64,000 nucleotides of DNA. It comes from Streptomyces sp. NBC_01268 (GTDB lineage Bacteria; Actinomycetota; Actinomycetes; Streptomycetales; Streptomycetaceae). Each line of letters begins with the position of its first letter. The stretch's first letter is position 1. The position numbers were made by a program, and so were the translations under genes. A model generated the notes under the pieces. That model worked only from the letters and a program-made list of their open reading frames with translations. It ran no database searches and was not told where the DNA came from. The DNA is taken from NCBI RefSeq assembly GCF_036240795.1, contig NZ_CP108454.1:7438001-7502000 (forward strand), given 5' to 3'. Of this stretch, positions 1-8,962 are shown piece by piece.

Positions 1-2617
1 GCAAAGCCCGTTGCTGCGGGGAGCCGACGGGCAGCGGGTCGCCTCCCCGCCACGCCTGCACGGGGCCCAGCACACGGAAGCGGACGCCCTCCGTGGGAGG
101 CCAGGAGGGGGTGGTCCGCGAGGGCCGGTTCGTGAGGCGCACGCGACGGCCGGTGCGCGCCAGTTCGGGCGGCTGTCTCTGCAGGATGTACTCGTGCAGT
201 TCCCGGAGTTCTGGATTGGGGTCGATGCCGAGCTCCTCGCGGAGCATGCGTCGGGTGTCGGCGTACACCGCGACCGCGTGGGCATCCTGACCCGACCGGT
301 ACAGCGCCACCATCAACTGGGCCCGCCACCGCTCCCGCAACGGGTGCTCGTCGGCCAACTCCTGGAGCTCCGACACGATATCGGCGTGCGAGCCGAGCTC
401 CAGGTCGAGCTCGATCCTGCTCTCGACGAGCTCCAGCCGCCACTCGACGAGACGCGCCCGCTGGTTCTCCGCGTAGGGCCCCGGCACCCCGTCCAGCGGG
501 GTGCCCTCCAGCCTGGCCAGCGCTTCCGCGATCAGGTTCCGCGCCGCGGCGTGATCACCGGACTCGGTGGCCGACCGGGCCGCGTCGACCAGCCGCTCGG
601 CCTCGGTCAGGTCCAGGGGGACGGCCCCGGTCCCTTCGGCGTGGAAGCTGTATCCGGTCGGGTGCTTCTCGATGCCGAACCCGTGCGCGGTCAGCATCCG
701 CCGCAGCCGGGAGAGGTGGTCCAGGACCGTGTGCGGCGCGGACGCCGGCGCCTCCTCGCCCCACACCGCGTCCACCAGGGTCGAGGTCGCCACGATGCGG
801 TGCTCATGCAGCAACAGAGTGGCCAGGACGGCCTGTTGCCGCGGCGAACCCACGGCGACCCGGTCGTCCCCCTGCCACGCGAGCGAGGGGCCGAACACCG
901 TGAACCTCAGTGGGGCGGGCCCAGGTCCCGGCCCTGTCTCCGTCTCCGGTCCCGTCTCCGGCTCCGGCGCCGTCGTGCCCTCGGCCGTGCTCGTCCCGCT
1001 GCCACCCTCCAGGCCCCGCGGTCCCCCGTACAGGCGGTCCAGAACGGGACTGACGAGCACCGCGAACGCGGTGGTGCCCGGGGAGAGTCGTGCGTCGCCG
1101 TCCGGGTCGGCGAGGAGTGCGGCGAAGTCCGGCATGCGGCCCAGGTAGGGTTCGAGCGCCCGGCCCACCGCCTCGACGACCTCGATGGACTGCTCGGTGC
1201 CGAGACCGCTCGCCAGCAGGTCCCTCACGCCGGGCTGGAAGTCGTAGCGGATCTCGCCCGCGGCCCCGCCGACGGCAGCCGGCAGCCGGCCGGCCGGGGC
1301 GTGCTCCGGCAGGGGCGTCAGAAGGTCCCCGAGCAGCACCTCCGCGACCACGGCCGGGCCGGCGGCGGGCAGGGTCGCGAGGCGTATCAGCTGGATGACG
1401 GGCAGGCTCAGCGGGTGGATCGCGGAGAGCCGCAGCGCCAGCCGGTACGCGTCCGGGGAGAAGGAGGCACGGAACCGGTCGAGCCGCTCCTCCGCGGAAA
1501 GCGGCGGCGCCACGACCGTCCGCGGGCTCGGGTCATCGTCCCCCGCACCCACCATGACGGTGTCGAGGAGCTGAGAGGCACCCGGCCGGGTGAGCAGCCG
1601 CGCCCAGGAGCCCAGCGACGCGGGCGAGAGCGGCACCACCGGCACCGGGAGACGGTCCCCGGCGGGGGCGACCGGTCCTCCGCCGAGCGGGTCGATGACC
1701 GTGAGCCCGCCGTTGGGGGCGAACCGCTTTCCGGCGGAGAGGAGTTGGGGCTGTGCGTCGAAGGCCGTACCGCGCCAGAGCCTGCGCGGCAGCGACGGTA
1801 CGACGATCAGCGGGCCGGACCGCTCCCACGCGCCGAGGAGCCGGCGTGCCGCCGGGCCGTGCCATGCCTCGTCGACCCCGTCCGTCAGGAGGACGACGAC
1901 GGGCGACTCGGCGCGCGGTGTGCTGCCGGCCCCGCGTCCGTCGCGCGGGTCGACTCCGTGGACATGGACCGCGCGGAACACCCCGCCACGTTCCAGAAGG
2001 CGTCTGACCTCCCGTACGAGCGGCTGCCACACGCGCATCGAGGCGGACTCGTCCACGAGCAGGACCGCGGTGTGCCGCAGCTCCTGTTCGGGGCGCTCGA
2101 CGACGTCGAACACGCCGGACTCGGCGGTGAGCCGGACGGTGGCCTCGATGTCCGCGACCGTCCGGTGGCGATGGTCGCGGTGGGCGCGCAGCGGGCGCAG
2201 TGCCCGGGCGAGTCCGTGCAGGCCCGGCAGGGCGCGCGGCCCGGGGGCGCGGACGGCGCGGGCCGGCGGACCGGCGACGGCGCCGGGGGAGTGGTGCGCG
2301 GTGAAGAGGCTGTGGCGTCGGTCGGGTCCCTCGGGGAGGTCCGAGGGAGCGTCGGGAGTCCGGCCGGGGATCGCGGCCGGTGCGTCGCCCGTCGGGTCCG
2401 GGGACGCACCGGCGGGCGGGTCGGACACCGGATCGTCCGGCTCGTCCGTCCCGGTCGGTGGGTCTTCGGGGCCCGCCGGGGCGCCGCCGGCCGCCGGGGC
2501 GCCGTCGGGCGCCGCGTCGCCTTCCATCGCCCGCGCCAGCCACAGGACGTCGAGGAGCTCGGCGGAGCCGAGTTCGTACCCGATGCCGTCCAGGAGCCGA
2601 CGCAGACGTTCGATCAC
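1..2617 (-). CDS. vWA-domain protein fused to tandem SARP/BTAD modules (SAV_2336-like), C-terminus off window
   Basis: The frame is open from a GTG at 2617 to the left edge (about 872 residues visible). A vWA-like region carries the MIDAS motif DESAS at residues 189-193 in the context VLLVDESASM. A linker rich in Thr, Pro and Glu follows. From about residue 570 come an OmpR-type winged helix (RFTVFGPSLAW...) and a BTAD domain ending near residue 816 (GIDPNPELRELHEYILQRQP). A second winged helix starts near residue 845 (FRVLGPVQAW) and runs off the window. The frame is consistent at the MIDAS and both helices, so the fusion is real in this sequence. The GTG overlaps the TGA of the MoxR gene (GTGA), so translation is probably coupled. 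The likely role is the metal-dependent adaptor of a MoxR/VMAP system with a DNA-binding output. The output is inference; SAV_2336-like naming is from memory. Confidence 0.82.
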   Translation of the reverse strand, partial: MIERLRRLLDGIGYELGSAELLDVLWLARAMEGDAAPDGAPAAGGAPAGPEDPPTGTDEPDDPVSDPPAGASPDPTGDAPAAIPGRTPDAPSDLPEGPDRRHSLFTAHHSPGAVAGPPARAVRAPGPRALPGLHGLARALRPLRAHRDHRHRTVADIEATVRLTAESGVFDVVERPEQELRHTAVLLVDESASMRVWQPLVREVRRLLERGGVFRAVHVHGVDPRDGRGAGSTPRAESPVVVLLTDGVDEAWHGPAARRLLGAWERSGPLIVVPSLPRRLWRGTAFDAQPQLLSAGKRFAPNGGLTVIDPLGGGPVAPAGDRLPVPVVPLSPASLGSWARLLTRPGASQLLDTVMVGAGDDDPSPRTVVAPPLSAEERLDRFRASFSPDAYRLALRLSAIHPLSLPVIQLIRLATLPAAGPAVVAEVLLGDLLTPLPEHAPAGRLPAAVGGAAGEIRYDFQPGVRDLLASGLGTEQSIEVVEAVGRALEPYLGRMPDFAALLADPDGDARLSPGTTAFAVLVSPVLDRLYGGPRGLEGGSGTSTAEGTTAPEPETGPETETGPGPGPAPLRFTVFGPSLAWQGDDRVAVGSPRQQAVLATLLLHEHRIVATSTLVDAVWGEEAPASAPHTVLDHLSRLRRMLTAHGFGIEKHPTGYSFHAEGTGAVPLDLTEAERLVDAARSATESGDHAAARNLIAEALARLEGTPLDGVPGPYAENQRARLVEWRLELVESRIELDLELGSHADIVSELQELADEHPLRERWRAQLMVALYRSGQDAHAVAVYADTRRMLREELGIDPNPELRELHEYILQRQPPELARTGRRVRLTNRPSRTTPSWPPTEGVRFRVLGPVQAWRGGDPLPVGSPQQRAL

Positions 2618-3696
2618 GCGGGGAACGCCTCGTCCAGCCGGTGCAGGACCGCCGACAGCAGTTCCTCGCGCCCGAGATCGGCGCCGGTGACCCGGAGGTG
2701 GACCGCGGCGAGCAGCTGGTCCGTCGCCAGGCTCTGCGTGGCGGCCCGGCGCAGGAAGTCGCGGATCAGGTCGTCGGCCTGGGCGAGTGCCTCGTCGCCC
2801 AGGTTCTGCCGCACGATGTCGCGCAGCTTCGCCTCGCCGGGGTCGCCCAGATCGAGCCGGACACAGCGGCGGAGGAAGGCGGGCGGGAACTCCCGCTCTC
2901 CGTTGCTGGTCATCACGACGACGGGGAAGTGGGCGCACGAGACGACACCGCGCTGGACGCGGACGCGTTCCCGGCTGCCGGTGGCGAGGACGTCGGCCGT
3001 CTGCTGGTGTTCGGGCAGCCGGGCGAGCTCGGGGATCTCGAACTCGCCCTCCTCCAGGACCACCAGAAGGTCGTTGGGCAGGTCGATGTCGGACTTGTCG
3101 ATCTCGTCGATGAGCAGGACCCGGGGGCCGCCGGTGGCGGCGAGCGCCGTGCCGAGCGGGCCGAGGCGCAGGTAGTTCCCGATGTCCGGGCCCGCTCCGG
3201 TGCGGCGGCGCAGGCGACGGGCCGCGCCGCGAGCGGGTTCGCGCTCCCGCTGGAGCGAGGCTTCGCGCAGCCGCCCGACGGCGTCGTAGCGGTAGAGCGC
3301 GTCCGCCAGCGTGGAGCGGCTGTTCACCGACCAGCGCAGCACCTCGCCGAGTCCGAGGTCCTCGGCGACGGCGCGCGCCAGTGAGCTCTTGCCGGTGCCG
3401 GGGCGGCCCGTGACGAGGAGCGGACGACGCAGATGGAGGGCGGCGTTGACCACGGAGATCTCGTCCGCGCTCATGAGGTGGCGCCGTGCCTGCGGGAGCC
3501 GCGCGGAGGCGGGGAAGCGGCGCCAGGGCGGCGGCTCGGGCAGCTCGGCCGGGCCACGGAACACCCACCAGTCCTCGGTGGCTGTGCTGGGGGCGCCGGG
3601 TTCGGGTGCGGGCGGTTGCGGCACGGGCGCGGTCTCCTCGTCGGGGCGGTACTCGATCTCGGCGGGACGGCTCTGGGGGCGGGCGGGCCGCCTCAC
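2614..3696 (-). CDS. MoxR-type AAA+ ATPase of a vWA-MoxR-VMAP cassette
   Basis: 360 residues from a GTG that overlaps the upstream protease stop by GTGA, and its own TGA overlaps the next GTG in the same way. A Pro/Glu-rich N-terminal stretch of about 75 residues precedes the AAA core. Walker A is TGRPGTGKSS, Walker B is VLLIDEIDKSD, and a sensor-1-like MTSN follows. The C-terminal helical lid includes VRLDLGDPGEAKLRDIV. MoxR ATPases act with vWA proteins as metal-dependent chaperone-like switches. Here the vWA partner is immediately downstream and the protease immediately upstream, which matches the three-part conflict systems described for actinobacteria and cyanobacteria. It should hydrolyse ATP in the cytoplasm and remodel its vWA or protease partner. 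Family assignment is firm; the biological trigger is unknown. Confidence 0.88.
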   Translation of the reverse strand: MRRPARPQSRPAEIEYRPDEETAPVPQPPAPEPGAPSTATEDWWVFRGPAELPEPPPWRRFPASARLPQARRHLMSADEISVVNAALHLRRPLLVTGRPGTGKSSLARAVAEDLGLGEVLRWSVNSRSTLADALYRYDAVGRLREASLQREREPARGAARRLRRRTGAGPDIGNYLRLGPLGTALAATGGPRVLLIDEIDKSDIDLPNDLLVVLEEGEFEIPELARLPEHQQTADVLATGSRERVRVQRGVVSCAHFPVVVMTSNGEREFPPAFLRRCVRLDLGDPGEAKLRDIVRQNLGDEALAQADDLIRDFLRRAATQSLATDQLLAAVHLRVTGADLGREELLSAVLHRLDEAFPA

Positions 3697-5885
3697 GGCT
3701 GGGTGAGGGCCCAGGGGTCGGGAGCGAGGGGCGGGGGCCGGTGGTCGGGGCCGTCGTGCAGCAGCGACAGGCGCCGGCCGTGGTGGGTGGGGCAGTCGGG
3801 GTCGGCCACCGCCTTGGCCCGTTCCAGCCGGACGACCTCCGGGATCTCGGTGTGGTCGACGTCCTCCACCAGGGCCAGCAGATCGGTCGCGATCCGCTCG
3901 CCGTGGTCCTCGCGGTGCCACAGCACCGTGTGCACCCCGGCCTCGATGCACTGGCGCAGCACTCGCCCCTGCAGCTGCTGGTCGCAGCTCACGACGACGA
4001 TCCCGGCCTCCGGGCTCACTTCGAGCCGGGCGCGCGCGACGGCCGGATCGGCGCTGCGCGCGTCGAGGAGCAGCCGGGGCGAGGTCGGCAGCGCACTGCT
4101 GCGCCGCTTCCACGACGCGTACGTCTCGCGTGTCCGCTCCGAGCTGCGCAGCACCACGCGGCGGGTGATGCCGGGGTAGAAGCCGCTGTCCTCGGCGTCG
4201 CTCGGGAACTCCCACGCGTCCACGTCGAGCCGCATCCACGCGGGCGACACGAAGAACTCGAGGAGGGCGGTCTCCGGGTCCTCCCGCACCTCCGTGCGCA
4301 GGACCCGCCTGATGGCCTCCACCACCTGGTGGCTCGGGACCCCCGTGTCCTCGGTCAGCACGACCTCGTGACGGCCGTCCTCGCTCCACACCCAGATCTG
4401 GTACGCGAAGAGGTGGCCCGGCGGTACGGGGAGGAGCTCCACCTGCACCCGGGGTGGGGCCGTGCGCCTCCGGGCGCGGGCGCCGGCCGCCGCGGCGTGC
4501 GCGGAGGCGGCCTGCAGGGTCGTGACGGCGTCGGCCCGGAACTGGTCGACCGCCGCCGGTGCCACGCCCAGGCGGGGTGCCGCGCTGCGCACCCAGGCGT
4601 CCAGGTCGTCGGCGAGCTCTCCGCCGGCCGCCCGCTCGTGCACGCCGATGTGGACGACGCCTTGGAGCAGCGGGGGCATGGGCTGGCCCGCGGGCGCGTC
4701 GTAGCCCTCCAGGATGGCCGTCGCGTCCGCGAGGTCGACCGGGACCGGTGTGTCGTCCGCGTACGGGAGCACCTTGCGCAGCAGCACGTCCGCGTCGATC
4801 GCGGCGCAGGCGGCGAGCAGCGCGTTGAGGTTGCGGCGGCGGCCGAGCGAGAGGCGCTCGCGGGGGCTGACGATCCTGGCGATGCCCAGCATCCGCTGCC
4901 AGTCGGCGGCCCCGGCAGCCCCGCCGGGCCGCGCTTCGGCGAGGTCGTCGTAGACGATGTCGAGGAGTTCGGGCACGCCCCGGCGCACGCCCATGGCGAG
5001 TCCCGCGAGCCGTTCGACGTCCACGGCGGCTCCGGCCGACCGTCGGTGGAGCCGTGCGGAGAGCCGCTCCTCGCACTGAACGACCTGGCGGCGGGAGGAG
5101 AGCAACTGCTCCAGCATGCCGACGAGTTGCTGACGGCCACGACCCGCGGCCGGGACCGCGACGGGCGGCAGGTCGGGCAGCTCGGCCTCGATGGACGACA
5201 GACCGATGGCGTACATGGCGGCGGGCGGTCCGTGCCGGTGCGCCACCGGATCGGAGCCGTCCGGCGCGGGGCGGCCGGGCGGTTCGTGGGAGGCCACGAC
5301 GAGGCCGACGACCGCCTGCCGGTCCCGGTCCCAGAGGGGCCCGCCGCTGAACCCCTCCGCGACCCTCCCGCCGAGGACGTCCAGGGCGATCCACGGGTGG
5401 GCGGAGGCCCGGGGCACCGCTCGCACGGTGGGCAGGGCGTGGCCGCTGGCCCAGAGCGCCACGACCTCGTTGCCCTCCCGGTGCGGGAGGAAGGGAGCGG
5501 GTTCGGCGCCCGGTGGGGCCTCGGCGTCGAGTTCGAGGACCACCAGGTCGCCGTAGTACGGGAGCGAGCCGGCGGCCGGCGGCTCCGGTCGCCCGGGCGC
5601 CGGACGGGAGCGTGGCGGCCGCCATGTCTCCGGCACCACCCGGCCGGTCAGGGCCCGCTGCCGGTCGACGTGCGGCAGCAGCAGGGTGAGCGTCTCGGCG
5701 CGTGACGGCGGCCCGGGGTCGAAACGGTCGCGCCCCAGCGCGCTGTTCACCACGTGCGCGCAGGTCAGGACCTGTCGAGGGCCGATCAGGACGGCCGCGC
5801 CGACCGGCCCGGCCGGGCCGAGGACCGACACGAACGCCTGGTGCAGCAGGGCGTCGGCCGGGTCGGGATTCACGTACGGTGGCAT
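3693..5885 (-). CDS. Trypsin-like serine protease with effector-associated middle and VMAP-C-like C-terminal domain
   Basis: 730 residues from ATG with no signal peptide, so probably cytoplasmic. The N-terminal trypsin fold has a complete triad: His44 in TCAHVV, Asp113 in YGDLVVLEL and Ser180 in EGFSGGPLWD. A helical middle region (about 230-420) resembles the small effector-associated modules of these systems. The C-terminal part (about 480-720) has the VMAP-C-like pattern LLEFFVSPAWMRLDVDAWEF, then RRVVLRSSERT and a VLWHRED segment. VMAP proteins are the third component of vWA-MoxR ternary systems and commonly carry a peptidase as effector. It sits between the Trypco1 gene (4-nt gap) and the MoxR gene (GTGA overlap). 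The likely role is a regulated proteolytic effector; substrate unknown. The VMAP-C call is by pattern, not by profile search. Confidence 0.85.
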   Translation of the reverse strand: MPPYVNPDPADALLHQAFVSVLGPAGPVGAAVLIGPRQVLTCAHVVNSALGRDRFDPGPPSRAETLTLLLPHVDRQRALTGRVVPETWRPPRSRPAPGRPEPPAAGSLPYYGDLVVLELDAEAPPGAEPAPFLPHREGNEVVALWASGHALPTVRAVPRASAHPWIALDVLGGRVAEGFSGGPLWDRDRQAVVGLVVASHEPPGRPAPDGSDPVAHRHGPPAAMYAIGLSSIEAELPDLPPVAVPAAGRGRQQLVGMLEQLLSSRRQVVQCEERLSARLHRRSAGAAVDVERLAGLAMGVRRGVPELLDIVYDDLAEARPGGAAGAADWQRMLGIARIVSPRERLSLGRRRNLNALLAACAAIDADVLLRKVLPYADDTPVPVDLADATAILEGYDAPAGQPMPPLLQGVVHIGVHERAAGGELADDLDAWVRSAAPRLGVAPAAVDQFRADAVTTLQAASAHAAAAGARARRRTAPPRVQVELLPVPPGHLFAYQIWVWSEDGRHEVVLTEDTGVPSHQVVEAIRRVLRTEVREDPETALLEFFVSPAWMRLDVDAWEFPSDAEDSGFYPGITRRVVLRSSERTRETYASWKRRSSALPTSPRLLLDARSADPAVARARLEVSPEAGIVVVSCDQQLQGRVLRQCIEAGVHTVLWHREDHGERIATDLLALVEDVDHTEIPEVVRLERAKAVADPDCPTHHGRRLSLLHDGPDHRPPPLAPDPWALTQP

Positions 5886-5889
5886 GCCA

Positions 5890-6393
5890 TCAGGAGCCGT
5901 TCGCCTGGCCGGGTGTGGGTGCGGGTGCGGGTGCGGGTGTGGCGTCGGCCGTGCCGGCGGCGTCGGGGGAGGCGGACCCGCCCGCCAGGTTCCAGGTGGC
6001 GGAGACGGTGAAGCTGGCCTCTCCGCTGCCGGAGAAGACCCCCAGGCTCAGGTCGCTGCCGAGCGTGACACCGAACTCGACGGTGACCTCGTCCGGGCGC
6101 TGCGCGAACTGCGAGAAGCTGCGGTGGATGCCGCCCAGGACGCCGCCCAGCGGACGCAGGGCCTGAGTCAGGGCCTCGCCGCTCCGTGTCAGGGCCTGCG
6201 CGGCACGCCCGTCGGCGCTGACCGGCCGGGCCGAACCGAACTCGTCCGGCAGGGCCAGCTCGCCGTCGGCTCCGGCACCGGGCCCGCCGGGGGCGGGCGT
6301 GGATCCGGGTGTCCCGTCGGCCCCGGCGCCTGCCGGTGCGAGGTGCAGGCGCACGACGGAGCCGTCGTCGAAAGTGAGTCTCACGTCCCCCAT
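5890..6393 (-). CDS. Trypco1-type (CU044_2847 family) trypsin-co-occurring protein
   Basis: 167 residues from ATG. The start MGDVRLTFDDGSVVRLHL matches the short beta-stranded N-terminus of the trypsin-co-occurring domain 1 family. The second half has the family core, a helix GGIHRSFSQFAQRPDEVTV followed by VEFGVTLGSDLSLGVF and a final strand pair ending SATWNLAG. An Ala/Gly/Pro-rich insertion (about 20-45) and a disordered tail rich in PAPAPAPTP flank it. It is the first gene of the minus-strand cassette, 4 nt upstream of the trypsin-VMAP gene. The family has no established biochemical activity; its constant pairing with trypsin-like proteins suggests it recruits, caps or is cleaved by the protease. 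Confidence 0.8.
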   Translation of the reverse strand: MGDVRLTFDDGSVVRLHLAPAGAGADGTPGSTPAPGGPGAGADGELALPDEFGSARPVSADGRAAQALTRSGEALTQALRPLGGVLGGIHRSFSQFAQRPDEVTVEFGVTLGSDLSLGVFSGSGEASFTVSATWNLAGGSASPDAAGTADATPAPAPAPTPGQANGS

Positions 6394-6500
6394 GTGCCGA
6401 AGTCTGGCACGTCACCGGCGGCCCCGCCCCGTTCTTCACAGAGTCCGCCACCGCTCGCACGGAGCCCCGTGAGCCGTGTCTCACCCGCCCGCCGGATCTT

Positions 6501-6522
6501 GCTATGCAACCAGTTGCATAGC
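6501..6522. promoter_or_regulatory. Perfect 22-bp inverted repeat, probable PadR operator
   Basis: Two perfect 10-bp arms, GCTATGCAAC and GTTGCATAGC, are separated by CA. The repeat ends one base before the first possible ATG of the PadR gene (6523), so a bound repressor would cover the promoter or start region. PadR-family proteins usually bind ATGC/GCAT-type palindromes and repress themselves. It also lies between that gene and the divergent Trypco1 cassette, so it could affect both. Confidence 0.8.
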
Positions 6523-6534
6523 ATGATCGCGCTC

Positions 6535-7098
6535 ATGGCGCTCGAACACGCGATCCTCGTCTCCCTGCTGGAGAAGCCGGGCTCCGGCTACGAGCTGGCC
6601 CGGCGCTTCGAGCGGTCCATCGGATACTTCTGGACCGCCACCCACCAGCAGATCTACCGCGTGCTCAAGCGCATGGAGAACGACGGCTGGGTCGCGGCCC
6701 GGGACGTGCCGCAGCAGGGGCGGCCGGACAAGCGGGAGTACTCGGTCGCCGACCTCGGCCGGGCCGCGCTCTCCTCGTGGCTGCACGAGCCGATCGAGCC
6801 CGAGAGCGTCCGGCACGACCTCGCCGTCAAGATCCGCGGCGCCGCCTTCGACGACCCGGCCGCCCTCGTCACCGAGGTACGGCGGCACCGGGCGGCCCAC
6901 GAGGAACGGCTCGCCCGGTACCTCGTGGGCGAGGAGCGGGACTTCACCGGCGCCGACGCGCGCGCCGCCGCGATGACCGACGCCGAGCGGGAGCTCCAGC
7001 ACGCCGTGCTGCGCGGCGGCATCGCGTACGAGCGGATGATGCTCGCGTGGCTCGACGACGTCCTCGCCACGCTCGCGCGCTTCGGCCCCGAGCGCTGA
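6535..7098 (+). CDS. PadR-family transcriptional regulator
   Basis: 187 residues from ATG 6535 (MALEHAILVSLLEKPGSGYELARRF), the usual beginning of PadR proteins; an in-frame ATG at 6523 would add four residues. The N-terminal winged helix (about 1-85) contains GYFWTATHQQIYRVLKRMENDGWV, with the wing around QQGRPDKREYSV. The C-terminal part is the Vir/PadR helical dimerisation region. There is no clear ribosome-binding site because the palindrome occupies the upstream sequence, so a leaderless or very short-leader mRNA is likely. The acyl-CoA dehydrogenase gene follows after 52 nt on the same strand. This is probably an autorepressor also controlling that enzyme; the ligand is unknown. Confidence 0.88.
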   Translation: MALEHAILVSLLEKPGSGYELARRFERSIGYFWTATHQQIYRVLKRMENDGWVAARDVPQQGRPDKREYSVADLGRAALSSWLHEPIEPESVRHDLAVKIRGAAFDDPAALVTEVRRHRAAHEERLARYLVGEERDFTGADARAAAMTDAERELQHAVLRGGIAYERMMLAWLDDVLATLARFGPER

Positions 7099-7150
7099 CC
7101 CGCCCCTGCACCCCTCACTCCGACCCCACCAGCCGAAAGGCGTCCCCACC

Positions 7151-8872
7151 ATGGCCGACCCGCTGCTGTTCAACCCGCGCACCTACGACCCCGCGCACTT
7201 CGACCCGGAGACCCGCCGCCTGCTGCGCGCCACCGTCGACTGGTTCGAGGAGCGCGGCAAGCGCCGTCTGATCGAGGACTACCGGACCCGGGCCTGGCTC
7301 GGCGACTTCCTCGCCTTCGCCGCCAAGGAGAACCTGTTCGCGACCTTCCTCACCCCGTCCGCCGCCGCGGACGGTGACGCGGACAAGCGCTGGGACACCG
7401 CCCGGATCGCCGCCCTCAACGAGATCCTCGGCTTCTACGGCCTGGACTACTGGTACGCCTGGCAGGTCACCATCCTCGGCCTCGGCCCGGTCTGGCAGAG
7501 CGACAACGCCGCCGCCCGCGCCCGCGCCGCCGAACTGCTCGCACAGGGCGAGGTGTTCGCCTTCGGCCTCTCCGAGAAGGCGCACGGCGCGGACATCTAC
7601 TCCACCGACATGCTCCTGGAGCCCGACGGCCAGGGCGGCTTCCGGGCCACCGGCTCCAAGTACTACATCGGCAACGGCAACGCCGCCGGACTCGTCTCCG
7701 TCTTCGGCCGCCGCACCGACGTCGAGGGCCCGGACGGCTACGTCTTCTTCGCCGCCGACAGCCGCCACCCGGCGTACCACCTGGTCAAGAACGTCGTCGA
7801 CTCCTCCAAGTTCGTCAGCGAGTTCCGCCTGGAGGACTACCCGGTCACCGCCGAGGACGTCCTGCACACCGGCCGCGCCGCCTTCGACGCCGCCCTCAAC
7901 ACCGTCAACGTCGGCAAGTTCAACCTGTGCACCGCCTCGATCGGCATCTGCGAGCACGCGATGTACGAGGCCGTCACCCACGCCCAGAACCGCATCCTCT
8001 ACGGCCGCCCCGTCACCGCCTTCCCGCACGTGCGGCGCGAGCTGACCGACGCGTACGTCCGCCTCGTCGGCATGAAGCAGTTCAGCGACCGCGCCGTCGA
8101 CTACTTCCGCTCCGCCGGCCCCGACGACCGCCGCTACCTCCTCTTCAACCCGATGACGAAGATGAAGGTGACCACCGAGGGCGAGAAGGTCATCGACCTC
8201 CTGTGGGACGTCATCGCCGCGAAGGGCTTCGAGAAGGACAACTACTTCGCCCAGGCGGCCGTCGAGATCCGCGGCCTGCCCAAGCTGGAGGGCACGGTCC
8301 ACGTCAACCTGGCCCTGATCCTCAAGTTCATGCGCAACCACCTGCTCGACCCGGTCGGATACGAGCCCGTCCCGACCCGCCTCGACGCCGCGGACGACAC
8401 CTTCCTCTTCCGCCAGGGCCCGGCCCGCGGCCTGGGCTCGGTGCGCTTCCACGACTGGCGCGCCGCCTACGACGCGTACGCGCACCTCCCCAACGTCGCC
8501 CGCTTCCGCGAACAGGCCGACGCCCTCTGCGCGTTCGTCACCACGGCCGCCCCGGACGAGGCGCAGAGCCGCGACCTGGACCTGCTCCTCGCCGTCGGCC
8601 AGCTCTTCGCGCTCGTCGTCCACGGCCAGCTGGTCCTGGAGCAGGCCGCCCTGACCACCCTCGACGAGGACGTCCTCGACGAGCTGTTCGCCGTCCTCGT
8701 ACGGGACTTCTCCGCCCACGCCGTCGAGCTGCACGGCAAGGAGTCGGCGACCGAGCAGCAGCAGCGCTGGGCCCTGGACGCCGTCCGCCGCCCGGTCGTC
8801 GACGAGGCCCGCACGGGCCGCGTGTGGCAGCGTGTGGAGGCGCTGTCGGGGACGTACGAGATGGCCCCGTAG
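7151..8872 (+). CDS. Acyl-CoA dehydrogenase family flavoenzyme
   Basis: 573 residues from ATG, preceded by GAAAGG. The protein follows the acyl-CoA dehydrogenase layout: a helical N-terminal domain, a beta domain with FAFGLSEKAHGADIYST and the FAD/substrate segment FRATGSKYYIGNGNAAG, then a helical C-terminal domain with ILYGRPVTAFPHVRRELTDA. It is longer than the roughly 380-residue classical enzymes because of a C-terminal extension. That makes it more like the long actinobacterial or ACAD10/11-like members. No electron-transfer or CoA ligase gene lies nearby, so the substrate cannot be inferred. It lies downstream of the PadR gene and is closed by the strong hairpin at 8888-8920, giving a two-gene unit. 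Confidence 0.85.
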   Translation: MADPLLFNPRTYDPAHFDPETRRLLRATVDWFEERGKRRLIEDYRTRAWLGDFLAFAAKENLFATFLTPSAAADGDADKRWDTARIAALNEILGFYGLDYWYAWQVTILGLGPVWQSDNAAARARAAELLAQGEVFAFGLSEKAHGADIYSTDMLLEPDGQGGFRATGSKYYIGNGNAAGLVSVFGRRTDVEGPDGYVFFAADSRHPAYHLVKNVVDSSKFVSEFRLEDYPVTAEDVLHTGRAAFDAALNTVNVGKFNLCTASIGICEHAMYEAVTHAQNRILYGRPVTAFPHVRRELTDAYVRLVGMKQFSDRAVDYFRSAGPDDRRYLLFNPMTKMKVTTEGEKVIDLLWDVIAAKGFEKDNYFAQAAVEIRGLPKLEGTVHVNLALILKFMRNHLLDPVGYEPVPTRLDAADDTFLFRQGPARGLGSVRFHDWRAAYDAYAHLPNVARFREQADALCAFVTTAAPDEAQSRDLDLLLAVGQLFALVVHGQLVLEQAALTTLDEDVLDELFAVLVRDFSAHAVELHGKESATEQQQRWALDAVRRPVVDEARTGRVWQRVEALSGTYEMAP

Positions 8873-8887
8873 GCACGCCCGCGCACG

Positions 8888-8920
8888 CCCGCGCCCACCC
8901 GGACACCGGGTGGGCGCGGG
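8888..8920 (+). terminator. Strong hairpin terminator after the acyl-CoA dehydrogenase gene
   Basis: Perfect 15-bp arms (CCCGCGCCCACCCGG and its complement) with an ACA loop. It starts 15 nt after the stop codon and lacks a U-tract, as is usual in streptomycetes. Confidence 0.8.
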
Positions 8921-8962
8921 GGCGAACCGGGAGGTCGCCGAGAACCCCTACCATGATCGCCC

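Noticed and set aside
11..3175. Long plus-strand frame over the vWA-SARP and MoxR genes
   Set aside because: No recognisable domain; the minus strand carries MIDAS, winged-helix, BTAD and Walker motifs in continuous frame.
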